From an uncultured Erysipelotrichaceae bacterium (lineage in GTDB: Bacteria; Bacillota_I; Bacilli_A; RF39; UBA660), in NCBI GenBank assembly GCA_902789425.1, contig CADANX010000008.1:1-37555 (forward strand): 37,555 nucleotides of DNA, read 5' to 3'. Every line of letters starts with the position of its first letter. The first letter of the stretch is position 1. A program made the position numbers and the translations under genes. Below, piece by piece: positions 8,518 through 15,199 of the stretch. Below the pieces are notes generated by a model that was given only the letters and a program-made list of their open reading frames with translations, was not told the DNA's origin and searched no databases.

Positions 8518-10275
8518 CTACACTGCTCTTTTAAATAGCTTATCAAGTTCATATTTTGGATAATGAATTATAGTTGGTCTACCATGAGCACAATTAAATG
8601 GATTATCACATTTTTTTAGTCTTTCAATAAGCTCTTTTGATTCTTCAACTGAAATTGGTTCATTAGCTTTTATACTAGCTTTACAAGCCATCATCGCTGA
8701 AATACTATCATTAAATCTTTCTAAATCAAAATTTTTATTCATTGCAATAACTTTTTCAATTACATTATTTATAAAAACTTCTTCAAGTCCTTCTTTAAAC
8801 CATGTTGGATGACTTCTAATAATAAATGAAGTATCTCCAAATTCATCAATTTCTATTCCTAGTTTTCTAATAATTTCAATGTTTTCTTTAATTATTAAAC
8901 ACTCATCTTTAGAAAAATCTAAATTTAATGGAAATAACATACTAATTGTATCTTGTTTTGGATTTGCCATTGCCTTTTTATATTTTTCATAATTTACTCT
9001 TTCAGCAGCGGCATGTTGATCTATTAAATACATACCTTTCTCATTTGTACAAACAATATAAGTACCAAGTACTTGACCAACTGGTTCTAAAAGAGGAAAC
9101 TCTTTTTTTTCTTCTTCTTTAACTGTAAAATTGTAAGTATTCTCTTCTTCTTTAATAATGTCATTTGATTCATCAAAGTTAATAACATATTCTTTTACTT
9201 CTGGTGCTGGTGTATTATTCTTAAAACTTGTATCAATTATATCAACAACATTATCTACTTTAACAAGATCATTAGTAGCTGTTGGTGCTAAAAAGTTATT
9301 TTCAAGTGCACCAGAGATTTTTTCTCTAACAAGATCTTTTAAGTCTTCAAAATTAGAAAACTTTATATCCATTTTAGATGGATGAATATTAACATCTATT
9401 AAAGATGGATCTGTATTAATTTGAAGTATAACTATAGGAAATCTGTTTTCGAATTTATACTTAAAATAACAATCATTAATAACTCTATTTAATTCTTGAT
9501 TTTTAACTACTCTACCATTTACTAAAGTAATTATATGATTTCTATTAGATTTAGTAACTTCCGGAAGAGATACATAACCAAAAATATCAAAATCTTCATT
9601 TTCTCCTTCTATTTTTAGCATTTTTTTAGAAACCTTAATACCGTAAATATCATTAATAGTTTTAAGAAGATTACCACTTCCATCTGTTTTTAAAATCACT
9701 TTATCATCATTAATAAGTGTAAATCTTATATTAATATGTGATAAAGATTCTTTATTTACTAAATCAATTACATTAGCAAGTTCACTTTGTAATGATTTTA
9801 GATATTTTAATCTTGCTGGTGTATTATAAAATAAATCACTTACTTCAATTACTGTTCCTTTTCTTAAATCACTTTTTTCTTTAGAAACAACTTCTCCTCC
9901 ATTTAATGTATATTTAATACCATTCATTCCATTACTAGTCTTAATAACTACTTTAGACACACTAGCAATTGATGGAAGAGCTTCACCTCTAAAGCCTAAA
10001 GTACTAATGTTAAACAAATCATCTTCATCAATAATTTTACTTGTAGCATGACTTTTAAAACATAATAAAGCATCATCTTCATCCATACCACATCCATTAT
10101 CAGTTACTTTAATAAGTTCTGTTCCAGATTTTTTAAGTTCTATTTTAATATCATTACTTCCTGCATCTATACTATTTTCAACAAGTTCTTTTACAACACT
10201 TGAGCATTTTTCGACAACTTCACCTGCTGCTATCTTGTTGTATAAACTAGGTTCCATAACATGTATCTTGCTCAT
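8518..10275 (-). CDS. mutL: DNA mismatch repair protein MutL (endonuclease type)
   Basis: Mismatch-repair ATPase that links MutS to strand removal. The N-terminal GHKL ATPase shows KIAAGEVVE, ENSIDAGS, DNGCGM and TLGFRGEAL within the first 100 residues. A linker of about 80 charged residues precedes the C-terminal domain, which carries DQHAAAERVNYE, the metal-binding endonuclease motif DQHAx2Ex4E, and CAHGRP near the end. MutL here therefore nicks DNA itself, as expected for bacteria without MutH. The 585 residues fit the family. Start at 10275 follows AGGTGATAG. It heads the run mutL-SGNH-plsC-miaA. mutS is about 5 kb away on the same strand, with other genes between. Confidence 0.97.
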   Translation of the reverse strand: MSKIHVMEPSLYNKIAAGEVVEKCSSVVKELVENSIDAGSNDIKIELKKSGTELIKVTDNGCGMDEDDALLCFKSHATSKIIDEDDLFNISTLGFRGEALPSIASVSKVVIKTSNGMNGIKYTLNGGEVVSKEKSDLRKGTVIEVSDLFYNTPARLKYLKSLQSELANVIDLVNKESLSHINIRFTLINDDKVILKTDGSGNLLKTINDIYGIKVSKKMLKIEGENEDFDIFGYVSLPEVTKSNRNHIITLVNGRVVKNQELNRVINDCYFKYKFENRFPIVILQINTDPSLIDVNIHPSKMDIKFSNFEDLKDLVREKISGALENNFLAPTATNDLVKVDNVVDIIDTSFKNNTPAPEVKEYVINFDESNDIIKEEENTYNFTVKEEEKKEFPLLEPVGQVLGTYIVCTNEKGMYLIDQHAAAERVNYEKYKKAMANPKQDTISMLFPLNLDFSKDECLIIKENIEIIRKLGIEIDEFGDTSFIIRSHPTWFKEGLEEVFINNVIEKVIAMNKNFDLERFNDSISAMMACKASIKANEPISVEESKELIERLKKCDNPFNCAHGRPTIIHYPKYELDKLFKRAV

Positions 10276-10376
10276 TCTATCACCTATAATAAATTATATC
10301 ATTAAATAACAATAACATCTATAAGTTATTTGAATTTTTAAGTATTATTTTAGACATAATATGATAATAAATATTA

Positions 10377-10405
10377 TTGATTATTTTATAAATTAGTGTT
10401 ATATT
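10377..10405 (+). promoter_or_regulatory. Promoter of the candidate antitoxin RNA
   Basis: TTGATT at 10377-10382, a 17-base spacer, and TATATT at 10400-10405 preceded by TGT (extended -10). It points rightward into a stretch without an open reading frame. Confidence 0.6.
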
Positions 10406-10429
10406 ATTTTTAGCAAGATTTTCTTGCAT

Positions 10430-10462
10430 AAAAAAAGACATCCATTTCTTTGAGTGGAAGTC
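10430..10462 (-). terminator. Terminator of the peptide-toxin transcript
   Basis: Minus-strand stem GACTTCCA/TGGATGTC with one mismatch and a 10-base loop, followed by seven T at 10436-10430. Confidence 0.6.
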
Positions 10463-10475
10463 GATGATTTTCGTT

Positions 10476-10512
10476 TCCACCTATATCATTTATGATACGG
10501 GTGGATTTTTTT
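10476..10512 (+). terminator. Terminator of the antisense RNA
   Basis: TCCACC/GGTGGA and TATCAT/ATGATA stems with a small bulge, followed by TTTTTTT at 10506-10512. It overlaps the stop codon of the peptide gene on the other strand. Confidence 0.75.
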
Positions 10513-10576
10513 ATTTTTTAAAAAGTATATAAATAATTAAAAGTAATATTATGATTATATAATCTTTTTTACTCAT
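10511..10576 (-). CDS. 21-residue hydrophobic peptide, candidate type I toxin
   Basis: The frame encodes a 21-residue peptide: MSKKDY, then thirteen consecutive hydrophobic or aromatic residues (I and L rich, ending YILF), then KK. It is one membrane helix with charged ends, the typical shape of type I toxin peptides. The ATG at 10576 has an unusually strong Shine-Dalgarno, GGGAGGTGG. Just upstream, CCTCC at 10598-10602 can pair with the GGAGG at 10585-10589 across an 8-base loop and hide it, as in regulated toxin mRNAs. The transcript overlaps a convergent small RNA at its 3' end. I do not recognise a named family by sequence, and toxicity is inference. It is too short for normal gene callers. 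Confidence 0.6.
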   Translation of the reverse strand: MSKKDYIIIILLLIIYILFKK

Positions 10577-10629
10577 AATTACCACCTCCCTTATTATGGA
10601 GGCTCCCACCCAAGAAACAAATGTCAGTG

Positions 10630-10658
10630 ATTATACTATCATATTATTTATTTTTTAA
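10630..10658 (-). promoter_or_regulatory. Likely promoter of the peptide gene
   Basis: Minus strand: perfect TATAAT at 10635-10630 with a weak TTAAAA at 10658-10653, 17 bases apart. The resulting leader of about 50 bases carries the CCTCC that can sequester the ribosome-binding site. Confidence 0.45.
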
Positions 10659-10712
10659 TTACACAAATCGTACGACAATTTTTTTAACTTTTTAAAAGAT
10701 ATCAATTAAATA

Positions 10713-10741
10713 TTGACTAAAATCAATAATTATAGTAGAAT
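10713..10741 (+). promoter_or_regulatory. rpmB promoter
   Basis: TTGACT at 10713-10718, 17-base spacer, TAGAAT at 10736-10741. It lies about 37 bases before the rpmB start. Confidence 0.65.
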
Positions 10742-10777
10742 TATAAAGCGATGAATTTTTAAGAAAGAGGTGTGATT

Positions 10778-10951
10778 ATGGCAAGAAAAATTACTAGTAA
10801 AAGACCAAATAAAGCTAAAAATGTTTCACATGCTAATAATAAAACAAATAGAAAACAAAATTTAAATTTCCAATATGTAACTATAAATGGAGTTAGATTT
10901 AAAACAACTACAAGAGAAGCAAGAACTTTTAGAAAATTATTTAATAAATAA
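10778..10951 (+). CDS. rpmB: 50S ribosomal protein L28
   Basis: Large-subunit ribosomal protein of 57 residues. It begins MARKITSKRPNKAKNVSHAN, followed by NKTNRKQNLNFQ, then VTINGVRFKTTTREARTF. The SHANNKTxR core and the C-terminal TTREARTFRK match the L28 family. The first zinc-ligand position (usually MARKC) is Ile, so this is a cysteine-free form. The start has AGAGGTG upstream at good spacing. It is a single-gene unit with its own promoter and terminator, on the opposite strand to its neighbours. In Bacillus rpmB lies near rpe and rsgA; here rpe is about 4 kb away. Confidence 0.95.
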   Translation: MARKITSKRPNKAKNVSHANNKTNRKQNLNFQYVTINGVRFKTTTREARTFRKLFNK

Positions 10952-10952
10952 A

Positions 10953-10983
10953 AAAATGATAGCATCCCGCATATCATTTTTTT
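10953..10983 (+). terminator. rpmB terminator
   Basis: AAAATGATA/TATCATTTT 9-bp stem with loop GCATCCCGCA, ending in seven T, two bases after the rpmB stop. Confidence 0.75.
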
Positions 10984-11015
10984 GTATATTAACTATCATA
11001 CAATTATATTTTTAA

Positions 11016-11050
11016 CAAAAAAAGACATTTTATTCATCTAAAAATGTCTT
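11016..11050 (-). terminator. Terminator overlapping the stop of the cadherin-like anchor gene
   Basis: Minus strand AAGACATTTT/AAAATGTCTT, 10 bp, loop of nine, then a run of seven T. The TAA stop at 11032-11030 is inside the loop-stem boundary. Confidence 0.75.
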
Positions 11051-12481
11051 TTGTTTTTTTTGAGCTTTTTTCATTTCTTTTTCTTTTTTCTTTAAAGCTT
11101 TTTTATCTACTTTAATTTTATTAGTTAATTGTTTTTCTAAATCTTCATTAACATTATAATTATTTAGTTTTTTCTTTAAAGAATGATTTGAAATCTTATT
11201 ACATAATAAAGTAAATAATAATAAAAGTATAAATGCACCTGCACCTAAAAATGCTATTTTACATTTTTTTATTAAATCTAAATATATTTCTACTTGTCTA
11301 TTATTGAATCTTTGAAAAGTATTTTCACTTAAATCATATAAATAAAAACCTTTATAATTTGTATCTACATTAAGTGCATACACAAGTCTAAAATCACTAA
11401 CGCTATCAAATACATATCCATTAACATTTGTATTATCAATTACAAAAGTTGTTTTCTTATATCTATATGGTACTTTTTTTACTTTTTCATCTAATATAAT
11501 TAAATTTAAACTATTTGATTTTAAGGGTACATATTTAAAATACTTATTATTTTTATAAACATATAATGATGTATTATTATCAGAATCTATTAAACCAACT
11601 AAAGTATAATTAATCTTTTTATTCTTAAATACTTCGACTTTTTTTCCATCAATCTTCATTGTTGCTTTTTCAAAACTATTTGGTGCATCAATACCAGTTA
11701 ATTTTCTAAGTAATGTATATTTTTTTGAATCAACCTTTACTATAATTGGATTTTTTTCAGTAACTGTTGCTTTTATAGTATAAGTTCTTTCACTACCATT
11801 TTCTGCTGTTACTACTATTTCTATTTTATTTAAACCAAGCTCAAGTTCTTTTTCACCTAGTCCCTTTATTGATGCTTTTTCATCATTTGTTTCAGCTGTT
11901 ACATTAACAGTTAATTTATCATCACTTTTAATTAAAACATCATATTCTAAATTATCAGAATTAAATTCTGGTGTTAATTTATAATCACCTATTTTAAGAC
12001 TTTTTAATGAATTATCCTCAGAAAGATCTGATTTTTCAGGATTAGATATATTTTGTCTTGTAGTTGTTCCGCTATTTCCTGTAGAATTATTTGATTGAGA
12101 TACAACATTTATAGTACATGATGTAGAAGGATGACTCTTTTCTCCGTAATAATCTGATATATCAGAATTAACAGATATTGTTTCACTACCTTCACTTATT
12201 GCTTTGAAGGTATAAGTATAAGAAACTGATGTAACAAAGTCAGTTCCAACAGTTCTTACATCATTTCCACCAGTTTTACTAATTACTCTTCCTGAATAAC
12301 CCATTGTTGTATCCCACATAGCATCACTTGAAGATCCTGATACTCTAACAGTTACAGTATCACCTACGTGTACAGTACTAGAAGAAACAGAACAAGATAA
12401 ACTTCCTGATGGTGCAGCTTTTACTGACATAGGAAATACTAATAATATTGCTAATAAAATTTTTGAAATACTCTTTTTCAT
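11030..12481 (-). CDS. Exported protein with Ig-like and cadherin-like domains and a C-terminal membrane anchor
   Basis: 483 residues. A signal peptide (MKKSISKILLAILLVFP..., cleavage after VKA) leads into an Ig-like domain of about 100 residues with HVGDTVTVRVSG and two cysteines (CSVSS and CTINVV) that may pair. A Ser/Thr/Asn-rich linker follows. Residues about 155-240 form a cadherin-like beta-sandwich: NSLKSLKIGDYKLTPEF..., then NKIEIVVTAENGSERTYTI. A further 150-residue extracellular region has no match I know. A transmembrane helix (AFLGAGAFILLLLFTLL) lies near residue 415, and a very basic cytoplasmic tail closes the protein. It starts 9 bases after the glucosaminidase stop, so the two are an operon. 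Likely a wall-facing, membrane-held binding or assembly protein. No catalytic motif is seen. Confidence 0.8.
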   Translation of the reverse strand: MKKSISKILLAILLVFPMSVKAAPSGSLSCSVSSSTVHVGDTVTVRVSGSSSDAMWDTTMGYSGRVISKTGGNDVRTVGTDFVTSVSYTYTFKAISEGSETISVNSDISDYYGEKSHPSTSCTINVVSQSNNSTGNSGTTTRQNISNPEKSDLSEDNSLKSLKIGDYKLTPEFNSDNLEYDVLIKSDDKLTVNVTAETNDEKASIKGLGEKELELGLNKIEIVVTAENGSERTYTIKATVTEKNPIIVKVDSKKYTLLRKLTGIDAPNSFEKATMKIDGKKVEVFKNKKINYTLVGLIDSDNNTSLYVYKNNKYFKYVPLKSNSLNLIILDEKVKKVPYRYKKTTFVIDNTNVNGYVFDSVSDFRLVYALNVDTNYKGFYLYDLSENTFQRFNNRQVEIYLDLIKKCKIAFLGAGAFILLLLFTLLCNKISNHSLKKKLNNYNVNEDLEKQLTNKIKVDKKALKKKEKEMKKAQKKQKTFLDE

Positions 12482-12490
12482 AAATACCTC

Positions 12491-14464
12491 CTACTTTGTG
12501 ATTTTAATCTTACCAAGCATGTGAGCTTTAACCATTGCTAGATCAGATATATCTACTTTTCCGTCTCCATTTATATCGGCACTCTTCTTTGTTGCACTAT
12601 TTAGTGTGATTTTATTAAGCATACTTGATTTAACCATTGCTAAATCAGATATATCTACTTTTCCATCTCCATTTATGTCACCTTTAACTGAAACAGTAAA
12701 TGTATTTGTTGTTCCATTACTTGTTAAAGTGATTTTATCACCTGTTGCGATATTACCACTTGCTTTAGATTTATTATTTTTATCAACTATATTAATAGTA
12801 GCACTTGTATATTTATTTTTAACATTAATAATAACTGTAGAAATATTTGTTCCTAATGCTATGCCACTAACAACATTATTTGAATTATTAAATCCTAAAG
12901 CACTAATTATTCCGGCTGGAGAAACTGTTGTAGTTTTAACTTTAGTTACATTTATTGTATATGTTCTAACATCTCCATTTGCAGCTGTTACTTTTACTTC
13001 TATCTTAGTAGTACCACTACCAATTGATTTAACTCCAGTACCTGTTAAACTTGCATAAGTGCTAGTAGTTTTAGCAGAAACAGTTACACTATTAACTGAT
13101 TCAGATACATTACATGAATATGACGTAACTGATGAATTGAAAGTTTTATCAAATGTGCAATTTGTTACAGCAAGACTTTTTAATGAATTATCCCCGTTTT
13201 TTGCTGTGGATAAAGTTGTCTCTGCTGGCATATTATTATAAACTGGAATTTTAAATGTAAATGCACTATTTATAAGTCCTCTTGATAAATATGATTTTTG
13301 TACTGTAATTGCTTCGCTTGGATTAACTCTTACATTTTGCATATATTGGTTTGTATATAAACTTGAATTATTAATTGTATTAAACTTTTGATAATAATTT
13401 GTATCTTGTCCTGCCTTCACATAACCATTACCAATAGTACTTGCACCACCAACAATTGAATCATATTGATTAGTCCATTTTCTTGCTTTAGCTGTTGCAA
13501 GTGCATTAGCTAGTATTTCTGCAGAAACATTTCCTGATGCACCAATATTAAAGAAATTATAATAATTAGTATTTCCTTCTTTCATTTTAACTGTTGAAGA
13601 TCCAGTTGTTCCTTGTTCTTGAATTACTCTACTAACAAGTGCAATTGGACTAACATTATGTGTTTTTCCCGCATCTACAAATGTTTGAGCAAAAGATTTT
13701 TGAGCGCCATTATAAGTAAAACTACCACTCATAAAAGTTCCATTAAGCATTGGTTGAACATTAGTTGTTGTATGAAGACTTTGATTAAATGATAATTGTT
13801 CAAACATAAATACTGTATTTTCATTTAGCCAATTTCTTGGATCAATATAAAATGCAATTGTTTGCTTACTTACAGCATAACATCCATTATCAAAAGTTTG
13901 ATATGTACCAGCATTATAAGCAGCACCATCAGTTGATAATAATGGTTTTATTGCATTAAAATTACCAGAACATATTAAATTTTTATAAACTGGTGAATAC
14001 TCACTATTAATAACTGTATTCCAATCAAGTCCATTACCATTTTTAGAAACTACAAAATTCCAATTTGGATGAATAGCATGTAATTTTTGAAGTGGTAATA
14101 TATAACTTTCTGGAAATCCTTGATTTCTTAAAGTATTGCCATAATTATCATCTGTTGTATATGATTTAAAGTCAGTAAGCCAACCTGCATAGACCCATCC
14201 TATATAGTTATTTGAATAATAATTCATTTTTAATTTTTTATAAGTTTTTCCTCCAGAAGTTGTAGTATCAATAACTTCAGCTCTCCATGGAGATTCAACT
14301 CCTACTGAAGAACCATCTGTATCCTTAACTGTCTCTCCGCCTGGTGTACTTCTTAAATAAGAGTATTCAGTAAATGTGCAAGTAGTAAAGGTAGTTGATG
14401 CAAATGCACTTTTAAATGGAACAAAAACAATTAATAATAAAATTAACTTAATTAGTTTTTTCAT
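12491..14464 (-). CDS. Secreted SH3-glucosaminidase with cadherin-like domain and dockerin
   Basis: Predicted peptidoglycan hydrolase that cuts the GlcNAc-MurNAc backbone outside the cell. The order over 657 residues is: signal peptide (MKKLIKLILLLIVFVPFKSAFA); SH3b-like domain about 28-95 (YLRSTPGGE...GWVYAGWL); a glucosaminidase region about 120-400 with PIALVSRVIQEQGTTG (likely catalytic Glu near 282) and YYNFFNIGAS; cadherin-like beta-sandwich about 420-515 (NSLKSLAVTNCTF...GDVRTYTINV); a linker domain; then a type I dockerin about 595-655 with two DINGDGKVDISDLAMVK calcium loops. A dockerin on a wall hydrolase implies docking to a cohesin elsewhere. Start ATG 14464 follows AGGAGTGATG. 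Upstream is an rpe terminator, so the gene has its own promoter. Confidence 0.9.
   Translation of the reverse strand: MKKLIKLILLLIVFVPFKSAFASTTFTTCTFTEYSYLRSTPGGETVKDTDGSSVGVESPWRAEVIDTTTSGGKTYKKLKMNYYSNNYIGWVYAGWLTDFKSYTTDDNYGNTLRNQGFPESYILPLQKLHAIHPNWNFVVSKNGNGLDWNTVINSEYSPVYKNLICSGNFNAIKPLLSTDGAAYNAGTYQTFDNGCYAVSKQTIAFYIDPRNWLNENTVFMFEQLSFNQSLHTTTNVQPMLNGTFMSGSFTYNGAQKSFAQTFVDAGKTHNVSPIALVSRVIQEQGTTGSSTVKMKEGNTNYYNFFNIGASGNVSAEILANALATAKARKWTNQYDSIVGGASTIGNGYVKAGQDTNYYQKFNTINNSSLYTNQYMQNVRVNPSEAITVQKSYLSRGLINSAFTFKIPVYNNMPAETTLSTAKNGDNSLKSLAVTNCTFDKTFNSSVTSYSCNVSESVNSVTVSAKTTSTYASLTGTGVKSIGSGTTKIEVKVTAANGDVRTYTINVTKVKTTTVSPAGIISALGFNNSNNVVSGIALGTNISTVIINVKNKYTSATINIVDKNNKSKASGNIATGDKITLTSNGTTNTFTVSVKGDINGDGKVDISDLAMVKSSMLNKITLNSATKKSADINGDGKVDISDLAMVKAHMLGKIKITK
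12527..12679 (-). repeat. Near-identical dockerin repeat halves
   Basis: Two 51-base copies, 12527-12577 and 12629-12679, differ at 3 positions by my count and are spaced 102 bases apart. Each encodes a DINGDGKVDISDLAMVK calcium loop plus helix. Such identity at the DNA level suggests recent duplication or gene conversion. Confidence 0.85.
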
Positions 14465-14501
14465 TTACATCACTCCTATTCTTAATTTATTATAACATTA
14501 A

Positions 14502-14535
14502 AAAAAATGTAATAATTTAAAACATTACATTTTTT
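14502..14535 (-). terminator. Terminator after rpe
   Basis: Perfect 12-bp inverted repeat AAAAAATGTAAT/ATTACATTTTTT with a 10-base loop, ending in a T run on the minus strand. It separates the mutS-rpe unit from the glucosaminidase operon. Confidence 0.75.
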
Positions 14536-14565
14536 CTTAAAATATGTAAACAATACGTTAAAAAA

Positions 14566-15189
14566 CTAACACTTTTTTAAGTTATCTATTTTTTCATTGT
14601 AATTAGAAGAATTTGTTATATAACTTCCACTTACAAATATGTCTGCAAAATCACTTATTTCTTTAATAGTCTTATCGTTTATTCCACCATCAACTTCGAT
14701 AAGAAAACGGTATTCTTTTTGTAATTTTTTTGCTTCTTTTATTTTGTTTGTCACACTACTTATATATGATTGTCCACCTTTACCAGGAATAACGCTCATA
14801 ATAAGTAATATATCTATATCATTTAAATAATCTTTTACTTCATTTAAATCAGTATCTGGATTAATTGCAAGTCCTACTTTTATTCCCTTTTCTTTTATTT
14901 TTTCAATATATTTTCTAGTATTACCTACCTCATAATGAAAAGATATTATTTCAGGATTAAATAATGAGTATTCATCTATTAATTTATCTAAATTATTACT
15001 CATTAAATGAACATCTACTTTTTTATCAAACTCTATATTTTTAAAATCATCTATGATAAAAGAACTTTTTTCAGTAAATGAAGAATCCATTATATCTAAA
15101 TGAATATAATCTGATTTTGATTCATTTACTTTTTTTATTGATTCTTTATAATTATTAATTTCATTTAAAATTGATACTGATATTTTCAT
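14566..15189 (-). CDS. rpe: Ribulose-phosphate 3-epimerase
   Basis: TIM-barrel enzyme that interconverts D-ribulose 5-phosphate and D-xylulose 5-phosphate in the pentose phosphate pathway. The 207 residues show SVSILN at the start, YIHLDIMD (metal ligands near 30 and 32 and the first catalytic Asp), VDVHLMSNN, SVIPGKGGQSYI (phosphate loop, usually NPGFGGQ) and FLIEVDGGIN with the second catalytic Asp. It is divergent from the classical form (MDS for MDG, IPGKGGQ for NPGFGGQ). Start follows AGGAGAG. It lies 10 bases after mutS, co-transcribed. With the transketolase at 33363 it supports a non-oxidative pentose phosphate route. Confidence 0.9.
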   Translation of the reverse strand: MKISVSILNEINNYKESIKKVNESKSDYIHLDIMDSSFTEKSSFIIDDFKNIEFDKKVDVHLMSNNLDKLIDEYSLFNPEIISFHYEVGNTRKYIEKIKEKGIKVGLAINPDTDLNEVKDYLNDIDILLIMSVIPGKGGQSYISSVTNKIKEAKKLQKEYRFLIEVDGGINDKTIKEISDFADIFVSGSYITNSSNYNEKIDNLKKC

Positions 15190-15199
15190 ATTAACTCTC

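Larger units (their letters stand above)
10411..10512 (+). ncRNA. Candidate type I antitoxin RNA (about 100 nt)
   Basis: Between the plus-strand promoter at 10377-10405 and the strong terminator at 10476-10512 there is no open frame of note, so the product would be a small RNA of about 100 bases. It starts with a hairpin GCAAG/CTTGC and ends in the terminator stem. It is convergent with, and complementary over about 80 bases to, the 3' end of the transcript that encodes the 21-residue hydrophobic peptide. This arrangement matches known 3'-overlapping antitoxins such as RatA or SR4 in Bacillus. Start and end are inferred from the promoter and terminator only. Confidence 0.55.

Noticed and set aside
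10660-10680. TCGTACGA palindrome as an SOS or repressor site for the peptide gene
   Set aside because: It does not match the two LexA boxes in this window and lies upstream of the -35; no basis for a named regulator.
12606-13058. A 150-codon open frame on the plus strand
   Set aside because: It is antisense to the glucosaminidase; its composition mirrors the Val/Thr-rich beta repeats and no ribosome-binding site precedes it.
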